The notes: a model not told the origin generated them from the letters alone. A stretch of DNA of 64,000 nt from Patulibacter defluvii (GCF_034096925.1 NZ_JAWZSQ010000001.1:372001-436000), one strand, 5' to 3'. Positions 24,746 to 33,534 are shown, counted from the stretch's first letter. Program-made: numbers and translations.

Positions 24746-27493
24746 ATGGACGGCGCCGCACGATCACCCCCGGGGCGCGAGGCCGAGCTGCGGGCGATCG
24801 AGGCGTTCCTCGCCCGCCGCACGCTCGCCAGCCTGGTGCTGGCGGGCAGCGCGGGGGTCGGCAAGACGACGCTCTGGGAAGCGGCCGTCGAGCGGGCCGC
24901 GGCCGCCGGCCTGCGGGTGCTCCAGACCCGCGCCCGCGACAGCGAGGCGGCGCTCGCCTTCACCGGCCTCGGCGACCTGCTGGCCGACGTCGACGACGGG
25001 CAGCTGGCCGCGCTGCCGCCGCCACAGCGGCACGCGGTCGAGGTGGCGCTGCTGCGGGCCGAGCCGACCGCCGGCGGCGCCGAGCCGCGGGCGATCGCGG
25101 TCGGCGTGCTCGGCGTCCTCCGCCAGCTGGTCGCCGCCGGCCCGCTGGTGGTCGCGATCGACGACGTCCAGTGGCTCGACGGACCGACCGCCGACGCGCT
25201 CGGCTTCGCGCTGCGGCGGCTCGAGGGCCAGCCGCTGCTGGTCGTCGCCTCGGAACGGGAGGCGACCGGGACCGCCTTCGACCCGCCGGGCGACGTCGAG
25301 CGGCTGACGGTCGGCGGGCTCGGGGCGGAGGCGCTGGCCGCGGTGCTGGCGGAGCGGCTGGGGCTGCGGCTGCACGCCGGCACCGCCCGCGAGCTGGAGC
25401 GCGCCTCGCACGGCAACCCGATGTTCGCGATCGAGGTCGGCCGCCGGCTGCAGCGCGACGGGATCCCGCCGGTCGGCCAGCCGCTGCCGCATCCGGGCGG
25501 GATCGAGGAGCTGGTCCGCTCGCGGGTGGTCGAGCTGCCGGAGCCGGTCCGCCAGGTGCTGCTGACGACCGCGCTCGGCGACGTCGGCCCCGGCGCCGAC
25601 GCGGCGGCGCTGGTGGCGGAGGACCCGCTCCACGCGGCGATCTCGCAGGGACTGGTGGTAGCCGGCGAGCGGCTGCGGCCGGCCCACCCGCTGCTCGGCG
25701 CGGCGGCGGTGGCGGCGGCCTCGCCGGCCGAGCGGCGCGCGGTTCACGGCCGGCTGGCGCTACACGCCGCGACGCCCGAGGCCCGCGCCCACCACCACGC
25801 GCTGGCCGTGTCGGGCGCCGACGCGGAGGCCGCCGCCGAGCTGGCCGCCGCGGCCGCGCGGCTGGCGGGCCGCGGGGCGCTCGGCGACGCGACCCGGCTG
25901 GCCGGCCACGCCCTGCGGTTGACCCCGGCCGACGATCCGCAGCGGGTCGCGCGGGTGCTCGAGCTGGGCGACCTGCTGGCGCGGGCCGGCTACGCGACCC
26001 GGCTCGACGAGCTGCTCGACGCCGAGTTCGACGGCCTCCCGCCGGGCGCCGCCCGCGCCCGCGGCCACCTGCTGCGGCTGGACGGGCTCGACGCCGAGAC
26101 GATGGTCGCCTACGAGGGACACATCGAGCGGGCGCTGGCCGAGGAGATCGGCGATCCGACCGTCTGGGCCCAGGCGCTGGCGCGGCGGGTGGTGGCGGTC
26201 GCGCTGGTCGCCGTCGAGCGGCTGGCGCTGGCCGACGAGTGGTCGGCCGAGGCGCTGCGGGTGGCGGAGACGGCCGACGAGCCGGTCGCGCGCGAGGCGA
26301 TCGCGTCCCGGGCCTGGGTGCTGGCGCTGCGCGGGCGACCGCTCGACGAGCCGGCGCTGCGGTCGCGCGGGCTGCCGGACGCCGACCTCTACCACTCGCT
26401 CGACCGGATCGAGGCCCGGCGCCGGACCTGGCGCGGCGAGTTGGACGCGGGCCGGGCGCTGCTGAGCGAGCTGCACGAGCGGGCCGACGCCCGCGGCGAG
26501 GACCTGGCGGTGGCGATCTCCCGCTTCCACCGGCTGGAGCTGGAGCTGCGCGCGGGTCGCGCGGCCGACGCCGCCCGGTGGCTGGAGCAGGCGGAGGACC
26601 TGAACGCCGACGGCTTCCTGGCCCCGGCGCTGCTCGAGCGGCTGCACGCGCAGCTGGCGATCGTCCGCGGCGACCTGCTGCACGCGCGACGGTCGGCGGC
26701 GCGGGCGATCGAGCTGTCGACCGCGGACGGCCTCCGCTGGCACGTGCTGGAGGCGGCGGTGGCGGCCGGGGTCGCGGCGCTGGCCAGCGGCGACCCCGAG
26801 GCGGCGCTGGAGCCGCTGGAGTCGGTCTGGGCGCATCTGCTGCGGGAGCGGATCGACGAGCTGGGCGCGTTCCCGGTCGCGCCCGAGCTGGCCGAGGCGC
26901 TGGTCGCGCTCGGCCGCCTCGACGACGCCCACGCGGTCGGCGAGCGGGTGGGGGTGCTGGCCGCCGAGGGTCACCCGTGGGCGGCGGCGACGGCCGACCG
27001 GATCGCCGGGTTGGTGCAGGCGGCCGAGGGCGGCGCCGCGCAGGAGCGGGGCTGGGCGGCGCTGGCGCGGGCCGCCGAAGCCTACGGCGAGCAGGGCCTG
27101 GGCCACGACGCCGGCCGCACGCTGCTGGCGCTCGGCCGCTCGCAGCGGCGGCAGCGGAAGTGGGGCGGCGCGCGGACCGCGCTCGAGGGCGCACGCGCGG
27201 CGTTCGCGGGCGACGGGGCGACCGGCTGGGCGGCGCTGGCCGACGACGAGCTGGCGCGGGTCGGCGGGCGGCGGCCGCGGCGGGAGGAAACCGAGCTGAC
27301 CCCGGCCGAGGCACGGGTGGCGACGCTCGCCGTCGAGGGCCGGACGAACAAGGAGATCGCCCAGGTGCTGGTGGTCACCGTCTCGACGGTCGAGGCCCAC
27401 CTCTCGCGGATCTACGCCAAGCTCGGGATCCGCTCGCGCAACCAGCTCGCCAGCCGGCTGCCGGACGACGCGCTGGCTGACCAGGAGGCCTGA
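24746..27493 (+). CDS. LuxR-family LAL-type ATPase regulator 2
   Basis: This 915-residue LAL regulator has REAELRAIEAFL at the start of the ATPase, Walker A GSAGVGKTTLW near residue 34, Walker B-like LVVAIDDVQWLDGPT near 135, a helical-repeat middle, and a C-terminal LuxR domain (LTPAEARVATLAVEGRTNKE, then VSTVEAHLSRIYAKL). Unlike regulator 1 it has the classical AAA_16 opening. It is about as long as regulator 1 but diverged, so the pair arose by an old duplication or separate acquisition. TAGCGT eight bases before the ATG again implies a leaderless transcript. Confidence 0.9.
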   Translation: MDGAARSPPGREAELRAIEAFLARRTLASLVLAGSAGVGKTTLWEAAVERAAAAGLRVLQTRARDSEAALAFTGLGDLLADVDDGQLAALPPPQRHAVEVALLRAEPTAGGAEPRAIAVGVLGVLRQLVAAGPLVVAIDDVQWLDGPTADALGFALRRLEGQPLLVVASEREATGTAFDPPGDVERLTVGGLGAEALAAVLAERLGLRLHAGTARELERASHGNPMFAIEVGRRLQRDGIPPVGQPLPHPGGIEELVRSRVVELPEPVRQVLLTTALGDVGPGADAAALVAEDPLHAAISQGLVVAGERLRPAHPLLGAAAVAAASPAERRAVHGRLALHAATPEARAHHHALAVSGADAEAAAELAAAAARLAGRGALGDATRLAGHALRLTPADDPQRVARVLELGDLLARAGYATRLDELLDAEFDGLPPGAARARGHLLRLDGLDAETMVAYEGHIERALAEEIGDPTVWAQALARRVVAVALVAVERLALADEWSAEALRVAETADEPVAREAIASRAWVLALRGRPLDEPALRSRGLPDADLYHSLDRIEARRRTWRGELDAGRALLSELHERADARGEDLAVAISRFHRLELELRAGRAADAARWLEQAEDLNADGFLAPALLERLHAQLAIVRGDLLHARRSAARAIELSTADGLRWHVLEAAVAAGVAALASGDPEAALEPLESVWAHLLRERIDELGAFPVAPELAEALVALGRLDDAHAVGERVGVLAAEGHPWAAATADRIAGLVQAAEGGAAQERGWAALARAAEAYGEQGLGHDAGRTLLALGRSQRRQRKWGGARTALEGARAAFAGDGATGWAALADDELARVGGRRPRREETELTPAEARVATLAVEGRTNKEIAQVLVVTVSTVEAHLSRIYAKLGIRSRNQLASRLPDDALADQEA

Positions 27494-27517
27494 CGGCGCC
27501 CGCCGGCGGGCGCCGTC
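27492..27517. terminator. 26-bp palindrome, bidirectional terminator
   Basis: GACGGCGCCCGCC is followed directly by its exact reverse complement, spanning the stop of LuxR gene 2 and ending seven bases before the stop of the convergent small secreted protein gene. The position between convergent genes supports a shared terminator despite the lack of T-tracts. Confidence 0.7.
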
Positions 27518-27523
27518 GGTCGG

Positions 27524-27757
27524 TCAGGGCTGCTGCGGCGGGTTGTTCGACGCGCAGTAGATGCGGTACATGTGGACCCAGGCCAGGCGGCTCGGGTTGC
27601 CCTCCCCCGAGGCGATCTCGTGGGCCAGCTGGGTGCAGAAGCTGCCGAGGCCCGGCGGGTAGGCGTGGGCGGGAGCGGTCGGGCCGGCGAGCATCGCGGT
27701 CGTGGCGACCGTGGCGGCGACGGCCGCGGCGCGGCGGCGCCAGCGGGGAGTGGGCAT
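27524..27757 (-). CDS. Small secreted two-cysteine protein
   Basis: The 77-residue product has a signal peptide (MPTPRWRRRAAAVAATVATT, cleavage likely after AHA) leaving a mature peptide of about 46 residues with two Cys (one in SFCTQLAHEIAS, one in RIYCASNN) that could form a disulfide. A GGAGG ribosome site precedes the ATG at 27757, which is why the shorter start was chosen. The family is not recognised. It is driven by a divergent GGGTCG-box promoter at 27797-27842. Confidence 0.7.
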   Translation of the reverse strand: MPTPRWRRRAAAVAATVATTAMLAGPTAPAHAYPPGLGSFCTQLAHEIASGEGNPSRLAWVHMYRIYCASNNPPQQP

Positions 27758-27796
27758 AGGGGGACCTCCGGTTGGTGATGGGTGTTGCCGCCCGCC

Positions 27797-27842
27797 AACC
27801 AACCGTTCCGCGGGGCCGTGGTCAATCGGGGGCGGGCACCCC
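27797..27842 (-). promoter_or_regulatory. GGGTCG-type promoter of the small secreted protein
   Basis: Read on the minus strand: CGGGGT, then CCCGATTGACC with the -35 TTGACC (27825-27820), a 17-base spacer and -10 TTGGTT (27802-27797). The gene start is 39 bases downstream and has a ribosome site. The box-to-35 distance is longer than in other copies. Confidence 0.5.
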
Positions 27843-27870
27843 GTCTTGCGTCGCGATCGGGACCAAAGCC

Positions 27871-27915
27871 CCGGGTCCGCTCCCGATCGACGGCGCCGCT
27901 GGCAGCGCGTAGAAC
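27871..27915 (+). promoter_or_regulatory. GGGTCG-type promoter, upstream of Vgb-like gene
   Basis: CCGGGTCCG (27871-27879), CCCGATCGACG with the -35 TCGACG (27887-27892), a 17-base spacer and -10 TAGAAC (27910-27915). It points at the propeller gene at 28095, 180 bases away, with the closer copy 28044-28088 in between. The 337-base gap 27758-28094 otherwise holds only the divergent minus-strand promoter. Confidence 0.4.
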
Positions 27916-28043
27916 CTGCCGTGCCCGCCGCGGTCCACCCCCTGCGGCGGTCCGCCCGAAACCCCCGCTGGGCGGGCTTCCGCGCGTCTGACCCCGTGCA
28001 TCCCGGAAGCCCGCCCGGCAGGGCGTCGCGTGGCCCGCAGGTT

Positions 28044-28088
28044 CAGGGTCGCGGCCCGATTGAGGGGCTCCCGGGGCAGGGGTACGGT
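28044..28088 (+). promoter_or_regulatory. GGGTCG-box promoter of Vgb-like gene
   Basis: CAGGGTCG (28044-28051), CCCGATTGAGG with the -35 TTGAGG (28060-28065), a 17-base spacer, -10 TACGGT (28083-28088) and the ATG at 28095 six bases later. This is one of the clearest copies. Confidence 0.65.
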
Positions 28089-28094
28089 CGGGCG

Positions 28095-29537
28095 ATGCCC
28101 AGCTCCGTCGCCCCCCGAACCCTCCGCCGACGATCGCGCACGGCCGGCCTCGGCGCCGTCCTCGCGGCCGCCGCCCTGCTCGCGCCCGCCGGTGTCGGCG
28201 CCGCCCCGCGCGTCGACGGCGAGTTCGCCCTCAGCGAGCCGCCGAAGCAGCTCGCCGCCGGCCCCGACGGCAACGTCTGGGTCGTCCTCGGCGCGCTCAA
28301 GGACCTCGCCCGCGTGACCCCCGACGGGACCGTCACCGAGTACGACGCGCCGTCGTTCTCGAGCCCGTTCGGGATCGTCGCCGGTCCCGACGGCAACCTC
28401 TGGGCGACCTACGTCGGCGGCGTCGCGCGGATCCCGCCGAACGATCCGGCGGCGGCGGTCGCGTTCCCGATCGCGGCGCTGACCTCGCCGGGCCGGATCG
28501 TCGTCGGTCCCGACGGCAATCTCTGGACGGCCAGCGGCGAGAACGTGCTCCGGATCTCGCCCGCCAGCCCCGCCACCGCGACCGCCTTCCCGGTCCCGGG
28601 GATGGGATCGCGCGGGATCGCGGCGGCCAGCGACGGCCACCTGTGGGTCGTCGATTTCGGCAGCCAGCGGGTGATCCGGATGGCGACCGACGGCAGCTTC
28701 ACCACCGTCGAGGTCGGCGGCGGCCCGCAGGACATCGCCGCCGGTCCCGCCGGCCAGGTGCTCTTCACCAACCCCGGCGCGCCCGAGCAGCACGTCGGCC
28801 GCCTGACCGCGGGCACGATCGCGCCGCTGACCACCGCGATGCCCGGCGACGACCCGTTCGGCGTCGCCTTCGGGGCGGACGGCGCCTACTGGACGGCGAA
28901 CTTCGCCCGCGACACGCTCGGCCGGATCGCCACCGACGGCAGCCGCACGACGCTGACCGGGCTCGCCGCCGGGTCGGGGCCGCGCTACCTGGCGGCCGGG
29001 CCCGGCAACACGCTCTGGGTCGGGCTGGAGCGGGCCAACAAGGTCGCCCGCGTGGTCGGCGTCGAACCGCCGACCGATGGTGGCGGCGGCGGGGGCGAGG
29101 TCCCGCGCGACGCGACCGCGCCGACGATCAGCGACGTGACGCTGCTGCGGCGGACCTTCCGCGCCGGCCGCACCGTGACGCCGTCGGGCGTCCGCGCTCG
29201 CGGCGGCGCGATCGGGACGATCGTGCGGCTGCGGCTCTCCGAGCCGGCGGCGGTCACGGTCGCGGTCGAGCGGCTGCGCGACGGCCGCCGTTCGGGCAAG
29301 CGCTGCGTCGCGCCCTCGCGGCGGCTGCGGAAGGCGAAGCGCTGCACCCGCGTCCAGTCGCTCGGCGTCCTGCGGGCGACCGGCACGGCGGGACGCAACG
29401 AGGTCGCCTTCAACGGCCGCCTCGCGGGCCGCTCGCTGGCCCCGGGCTCGTACCGGCTGCGGGTCGGCGCTCGCGACGCGGCGGGCAACGCGGCCAAGGA
29501 GCGCAGCGTGCGGGTCACCGTCGTGCGGGCGCGCTGA
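28095..29537 (+). CDS. Secreted Vgb/NHL-like beta-propeller with shared C-terminal domain
   Basis: The 480-residue exported protein (signal GLGAVLAAAALLAPAGVGAA) has repeats typical of virginiamycin-B-lyase-like propellers: AAGPDGNVWVV, VAGPDGNLWATY, VVGPDGNLWTAS, AAASDGHLWVVD and so on, about six or seven blades. A Gly-rich linker follows, then a C-terminal domain at about residues 340-480 (LLRRTFRAG, then LAPGSYRLRVGARDAAGN) homologous to that of the protein at 17027. The lyase activity of true Vgb is not implied; propellers of this kind are often structural or ligand-binding. Confidence 0.8.
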   Translation: MPSSVAPRTLRRRSRTAGLGAVLAAAALLAPAGVGAAPRVDGEFALSEPPKQLAAGPDGNVWVVLGALKDLARVTPDGTVTEYDAPSFSSPFGIVAGPDGNLWATYVGGVARIPPNDPAAAVAFPIAALTSPGRIVVGPDGNLWTASGENVLRISPASPATATAFPVPGMGSRGIAAASDGHLWVVDFGSQRVIRMATDGSFTTVEVGGGPQDIAAGPAGQVLFTNPGAPEQHVGRLTAGTIAPLTTAMPGDDPFGVAFGADGAYWTANFARDTLGRIATDGSRTTLTGLAAGSGPRYLAAGPGNTLWVGLERANKVARVVGVEPPTDGGGGGGEVPRDATAPTISDVTLLRRTFRAGRTVTPSGVRARGGAIGTIVRLRLSEPAAVTVAVERLRDGRRSGKRCVAPSRRLRKAKRCTRVQSLGVLRATGTAGRNEVAFNGRLAGRSLAPGSYRLRVGARDAAGNAAKERSVRVTVVRAR

Positions 29538-29582
29538 GCGGCGGCCGGGGCCCGCGCTGCCGGTCCGCTACGGTCGGCGGCG

Positions 29583-30065
29583 ATGGCCGAGCCCGCGCCC
29601 GCCGACGGCGCCAACTTCCGCCGCGCGATGCGGCAGCTGCCGGGGGCGGTGACCGTCGTCACCGCCGCCGGTCGCGAGGGACCGGCCGGCGTCACTGCGA
29701 CCGCGGTGGCGTCGGTCTCGGCCGTGCCGCCGGTGGTGCTGGTGGTGGTCGACCGCTGGAACTGGGTCCGCTCGCGGGCGGCCGGCAGCGGCCGCTTCGC
29801 CGTCAACCTGCTCGGCGCCGGCCAGGAGCCGCTGGCCGAGCGCTTCAGCCACGGCGCGACGGCCAGCTTCGACGGGCTGCCGCTGGTCGGCGACGACCCG
29901 CCGCTGCTGGCCGAGGTCCCGGTCGCGCTCCGCTGCCGGCTGGTCGACGAGAGCGAGCTGTACGAGCGGGCGGTGCTGTTCGGGCAGGTCGAGGAGATCG
30001 CCTTCGGGCCGCCGGCGCCGCCGCTGACCTACGTCGACGGCCGCTACCGGCCGCTCGACGGCTGA
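29583..30065 (+). CDS. Flavin reductase-like flavoprotein
   Basis: The 160-residue protein belongs to the flavin reductase-like family (FMN-binding split barrel): FRRAMRQLPGAVTVVTA at the start, then GVTATAVASVSAVPPVVLVV, the flavin-binding segment RFAVNLLGAGQEPLAERFS, and a final YVDGRYRPL. These enzymes use NAD(P)H to reduce free flavin for a partner monooxygenase, or act as oxidoreductases themselves. No monooxygenase gene lies next to it. TACGGT eight bases before the ATG suggests a leaderless mRNA. Confidence 0.88.
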   Translation: MAEPAPADGANFRRAMRQLPGAVTVVTAAGREGPAGVTATAVASVSAVPPVVLVVVDRWNWVRSRAAGSGRFAVNLLGAGQEPLAERFSHGATASFDGLPLVGDDPPLLAEVPVALRCRLVDESELYERAVLFGQVEEIAFGPPAPPLTYVDGRYRPLDG

Positions 30066-30069
30066 GCGG

Positions 30070-30112
30070 GAACGCCGAAGCGGCGGGCCGGATGGCCCGC
30101 CGCCTGGCGTTC
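30070..30112. terminator. Strong bidirectional hairpin terminator
   Basis: GAACGCC (30070-30076) pairs with GGCGTTC (30106-30112), and inside it GCGGCGGGCC (30080-30089) pairs with GGCCCGCCGC (30094-30103) around a 4-base loop. This 17-bp two-part stem sits between the convergent flavin reductase and collagen-like genes. Confidence 0.8.
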
Positions 30113-30142
30113 GGGGGGAGTGCTTCAGGGGGAGGCGAAGAT

Positions 30143-30856
30143 TCAGCCCTGGACCTGCGTGACGACCAGGCTGGCGTCGTCGAAGCGGTGGGTGGCCGTG
30201 CCGACCGCGTAGTGCTGCACGGTCACCGTGTGGGCGCCGGGCGCCAGGGCGTCGCTGTAGCGCTGGACGCCGAGCGACTCCCAGGAGCTGGAGGTCTCGG
30301 TGTTGTTGTCGGTCGAGTTGAAGGCGAAGTCGCTGCCGACGTCCGGGGTCAGCTCGTTGCCGTCGACCAGGATCCGCAGCGAGCAGTAGCCGCTGCCGCC
30401 GTAGCAGGCGGACTCGCCGGTGACGTTGGCCACGATCCGACGCGGCGCGCCCGCGGGGATCGTGATGTTCTGGGTCAGGCCGGCGATCGTCGTCGGCGTG
30501 GTGCTCGAGGTGGTCGTCGCCCCGGCCAGCGAGGAGACCCCGACGTTCGGCACGGCGTCCGACCCGGCGTCGCCCTTGTCCCCCTTGTCGCCCTTCGCCC
30601 CGGCGGGCAGCTCGCCGGTCTTGAAGTCCTTCTTCAGCAGCGAGCCGTTCTTGATGTCGACCGACTTCAGCGAGTTGTTCTTGACCTGGGCGCTGCCGAC
30701 CGAGTTGGAGGCCAGCGAGCCGGCGGCGTAGCTGGTGCCGCCGAGCGCGGCGAACAGCGCAACGCCGGCGAGCACGTGCGCCGAGCTGATGCGGCGGCGG
30801 CGCGGGACCTCGGTGACCTCGGTCGCCTCGGTGGTGGAGTTGGTGGTGCGGAACAT
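30143..30856 (-). CDS. Surface protein with collagen-like segment
   Basis: The 237-residue product has a basic N-terminus, one hydrophobic export or anchor segment (VLAGVALFAALGGTSYAAG), then repeats NSVGSAQVKNNSLKSVDIKN and GSLLKKDF. A short collagen-like run follows (GAKGDKGDKGDAG, about residues 88-100). The C-terminal beta-rich domain contains an adjacent Cys pair (ACYGGSGYCSL). This layout is widespread in Solirubrobacterales surface proteins and helps place the organism. The function is unknown, probably adhesion or envelope structure. A GAAGGGG ribosome site precedes the ATG. Confidence 0.8.
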   Translation of the reverse strand: MFRTTNSTTEATEVTEVPRRRRISSAHVLAGVALFAALGGTSYAAGSLASNSVGSAQVKNNSLKSVDIKNGSLLKKDFKTGELPAGAKGDKGDKGDAGSDAVPNVGVSSLAGATTTSSTTPTTIAGLTQNITIPAGAPRRIVANVTGESACYGGSGYCSLRILVDGNELTPDVGSDFAFNSTDNNTETSSSWESLGVQRYSDALAPGAHTVTVQHYAVGTATHRFDDASLVVTQVQG

Positions 30857-31037
30857 GGTGGACCCCTTCGGTGCTTGGTGGCCGGCGACCCGATGTCGCC
30901 TGCTCGATGGATCCAGATTGGCGTCGTGGCGAGGCCGCTTCTCCGGCCTTGGTCACGACGCGAATGCGTCGCTCGTCACGTTCGCGCCGGGGGTGCGTCA
31001 TCGGTCACGCTCGGGCCCCGCGGCCCGCTCCCCGGGG

Positions 31038-31634
31038 TCAGGCCCGCAGGCCCTCCACCAGCTGGCCGAGGACGGCCAGCATCTGCTCGCGCGCGCCGTC
31101 GGGGTCGTCGGCGTCGGCGACGTAGAGCGCCGCCTCGTCGAGCGCGCCCAGCAGCAGGTGGGCGAGCGGGCGGACCGGCGCCGGTCGCAGCAGGCCGGCG
31201 TCGATCGCTCCCTGGAGGACCGCCTCGACCAGGCCCAGCCCGTGGCGCAGGCCGATCGCCCGCCAGCGGGCCCAGCCGAGCACCGGGAGCGCGTCGACGA
31301 GCAGGATCTGGCGGACCTCGGGCGTCGTGACCACCCGCAGGAACGCCTCGGCGCCGGCCAGCAGGCCGCTGATCGGGTCGTGCGCGCGGGCGATCGCGCC
31401 CTCGGCGATCTGGCGGCTGACCTCGGTCTCCAGCTCCTCGACCACGGCGGCCAGCAGCTCGGCCTTGTCCTCGAACTGGTGGTAGAGCGCGCCGCGGGTG
31501 ACGCCGGCCGCGCGGACGATCGCCTCGGTGCCGACCTCGGCGTAGCCGTGCTCGGCGAAGAGCGCGCGGCCGGCGGCGACGAGCTTGCGCCGGGTCTCGG
31601 CCGAGCGCTGGGCGTGACGGTTCTCACTGGACAT
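31038..31634 (-). CDS. TetR-family repressor
   Basis: The 198-residue protein has the TetR N-terminal helix-turn-helix (RRKLVAAGRALFAEHGYAEV, then GTEAIVRAAGVTRGALYHQF, then KAELLAAVVEE) at residues 13-62, with a helical ligand-binding C-terminus containing a TM-like hydrophobic patch (LLVDALPVLGWARW). It is divergent from the alpha/beta hydrolase at 31679. The 44-base gap between them holds a TACGTA palindrome, so it very probably represses itself and the hydrolase. Confidence 0.92.
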   Translation of the reverse strand: MSSENRHAQRSAETRRKLVAAGRALFAEHGYAEVGTEAIVRAAGVTRGALYHQFEDKAELLAAVVEELETEVSRQIAEGAIARAHDPISGLLAGAEAFLRVVTTPEVRQILLVDALPVLGWARWRAIGLRHGLGLVEAVLQGAIDAGLLRPAPVRPLAHLLLGALDEAALYVADADDPDGAREQMLAVLGQLVEGLRA

Positions 31635-31653
31635 TCATACTGCCTGTACGTAT

Positions 31654-31676
31654 TTTACGTACCGCCTGTACGTAAA
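31654..31676. promoter_or_regulatory. TetR operator
   Basis: TTTACGTA (31654-31661) and TACGTAAA (31669-31676) form a perfect inverted repeat with a 7-base spacer. Another TACGTA lies just left (31647-31652). The A/T-rich sequence stands out in this GC-rich DNA and fills the gap between the TetR and hydrolase start codons. Confidence 0.8.
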
Positions 31677-31678
31677 CC

Positions 31679-32686
31679 ATGGACGGTGACCGCATCATGC
31701 TCGACGCCACGGACCCGACGACCGGCCGCCCCGGCCCGGCCCCCACCAGCGAGCGGGGGTGGGCGATCCGCCGCCGCCTGCGCCGGTCGGGCGCGCCGCC
31801 GCTGCGGGCCGCCGACCTGGAGGCCGCCGGCCATGCGGTTCGCGAGCGCCAGGTCGAGCTGCCGCAGGGGGCGATCCGCGTGCGCGAGGTCGGCAGCGGG
31901 CCGACGCTGCTCTTCGTCCACGGGCTGCTCGTCGACGGGCGGCTGTGGAACGCCGTCGCGGCGCAGCTGGCCGACCGCTTCCACTGCGTCCTGCCCGACC
32001 TGCCGCTCGGCGCCCACCGGACGCCGCTGCGGTCCGACGCCGACCGCACGCCCGAGGGCCTGGCGCGGCTGCTGACCGCGCTGGTCGAGACGCTCGGGCT
32101 CGAGGACGTGACCGTCGTCGCCAACGACTCGGGCGGCGCCGTGACCCAGCTGTGGATGGACCAGGGCGGGCCGATCGCGCGGGTCGTGCTGACTCCCTGC
32201 GACATGTTCGACCGCTTCCTGCCGCCCGGCTTCAGCCTCTACCAGCCGCTGGCCCGGATCCCCGGCGGGCTCGGGCTGGTGGCGCTCTCGTCGCGGCTGC
32301 GGGCGGTCCGGCGGCTGCCGATCGCGCTCGGGGCGCTGACCCACCGCGAGATCGACGACGCGCTCGGCCGCTCGTGGCTGGCGCCGGTCCAGGGCGACCG
32401 GGCGATCCGCGACGACGTGGCGGCGTTCGTGCGCGGGATCTCGTCGCGGCGGCTGACCGCGGCGGCCGAGCGGCTGACCGCCTTCGATCGCCCGGTGCTG
32501 CTGCTGTGGGCGCCCGAGCAGCGCTGGTTCCCGCTGGCGTACGCCGAGCGGCTGCGGGCGATCCTGCCCGACGCGCGGCTGCGGCTGATCCACGACAGCG
32601 GGGTCTTCTCGCCGCTCGAGCAGCCGCGGGCGGTGGCCGACGCGATCGCCGCCTTCGCCGCGCGGGACGCGGAGGCCGATCAGTAG
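31679..32686 (+). CDS. Alpha/beta hydrolase with atypical triad, TetR-linked
   Basis: This 335-residue alpha/beta-hydrolase-fold protein has the oxyanion segment LLFVHGLLVDGRLWN and a nucleophile elbow VVANDSGGAV. There Asp in NDSGG takes the nucleophile place, as in haloalkane dehalogenase-like members. The C-terminal stretch where the catalytic His is expected reads LIHDSGVFSPLEQP, with no GH motif. Either the His of IHD substitutes or the protein is not a classical hydrolase. It is divergent from a TetR gene with a shared operator, so probably inducible by a lipophilic compound. Confidence 0.8.
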   Translation: MDGDRIMLDATDPTTGRPGPAPTSERGWAIRRRLRRSGAPPLRAADLEAAGHAVRERQVELPQGAIRVREVGSGPTLLFVHGLLVDGRLWNAVAAQLADRFHCVLPDLPLGAHRTPLRSDADRTPEGLARLLTALVETLGLEDVTVVANDSGGAVTQLWMDQGGPIARVVLTPCDMFDRFLPPGFSLYQPLARIPGGLGLVALSSRLRAVRRLPIALGALTHREIDDALGRSWLAPVQGDRAIRDDVAAFVRGISSRRLTAAAERLTAFDRPVLLLWAPEQRWFPLAYAERLRAILPDARLRLIHDSGVFSPLEQPRAVADAIAAFAARDAEADQ

Positions 32687-33156
32687 ACGCCGGCGGCGAG
32701 CTTGCGGTGGTCCCAGGTCGACCGCCGCTGCTCGACGAACTCCAGCCCGACCCGCTTGACGGCCTGCTTGCGGACCATCGCCAGCAGCTCGTCGGGCAGG
32801 TCGCCGTCGCCGACCCCGGGCGTGTAGCGGCCGAAGATCTCGGCGCCGAGGGCGGTCACCGTGTCGACGTCGTGGTGGAGGACGACCTCCGTCTCCAGCA
32901 TCACCCCGCGCAGCTCCTGGTACTGCTCGCCGGCCTCGACCTGGAGCGTCGCCCGCGGATCGCGCTCCAGGTTCTTGGTCTTCTGCGACTTGGCGAAGGT
33001 CCAGGCCCACAGGCGCCCGTCGCGGACGACGTACCAGAGCGGCATCAGGTGCGGCCAGCCGCGCGGCCCCTGGGTGGCGCAGACGACGGTCCGCTCCTCG
33101 GCGAGGAAGGCCTGGACCTCGTCCTCGCTCATCGTGATCTGGTCGCGGCGGCTCAT
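32680..33156 (-). CDS. PPOX-class F420/flavin-dependent oxidoreductase
   Basis: The 158-residue protein has the split-barrel pattern of pyridoxamine-phosphate-oxidase-like proteins: MSEDEVQAFLAEERTVVCAT, then GWPHLMPLWYVVRDGRLWAWT, KSQKTKNLERDPRATLQVEA, and a final acidic/basic region. In actinobacteria such proteins often bind F420 or FMN and reduce small molecules. The cofactor is not certain. The ATG at 33156 is preceded seven bases upstream by TAGCGT and no ribosome site. The last seven bases overlap the convergent hydrolase gene. Confidence 0.85.
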   Translation of the reverse strand: MSRRDQITMSEDEVQAFLAEERTVVCATQGPRGWPHLMPLWYVVRDGRLWAWTFAKSQKTKNLERDPRATLQVEAGEQYQELRGVMLETEVVLHHDVDTVTALGAEIFGRYTPGVGDGDLPDELLAMVRKQAVKRVGLEFVEQRRSTWDHRKLAAGVY

Positions 33157-33461
33157 GGCGGGCACGCTACCGCGCGCGAACGTGATCGACGACGCATTCC
33201 CGCCGTGATCGACGCCGTGGGTCGCGGTCGCGAGCGGCGGCAGGCTGCGGACACAACAGAACGCCACGGCGCGCCGTCGAAGACGGAGGGGGCCGAACCG
33301 ACGACGCGGCCCTCCCGGTCCGAATCCAGAGCCTCGGCTCTCGGCGACCCGGGTCCGCCGCGCACCGCAGGACGGGGCGGGCCGACGGGCCCGCCCGTCT
33401 CCGTTCCGGGGCGAGGTCGGCGATCCGTGCGGGTCGCGGGTTCGGGGTCGGGTCGCTGATC
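33157..33461. other. Divergent intergenic region with hairpin
   Basis: This 5' part of the 434-base gap between the PPOX gene and rmlA has no convincing ORF. It contains one GC-rich hairpin at 33371-33399 (GACGGG and CGGGCC arms with one bulged G and a GACG loop) of unknown role. The rest of the gap holds the promoter 33462-33506 and the palindrome 33535-33564. Confidence 0.5.
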
Positions 33462-33506
33462 TCGGGGTCGCTCCCGATTGTCGTGCCGCCCCCGGCCCGG
33501 TTGAGT
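33462..33506 (+). promoter_or_regulatory. GGGTCG-box promoter of rmlA
   Basis: TCGGGGTCG (33462-33470), CCCGATTGTCG with the -35 TTGTCG (33478-33483), a 17-base spacer and -10 TTGAGT (33501-33506). The transcript would carry a leader of about 78 bases containing the palindrome 33535-33564. A second possible -10, TAGCCT, lies eight bases before the ATG. Confidence 0.55.
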
Positions 33507-33534
33507 GCCGGTCGTCCCGTCCCCGCCGCAGGCC

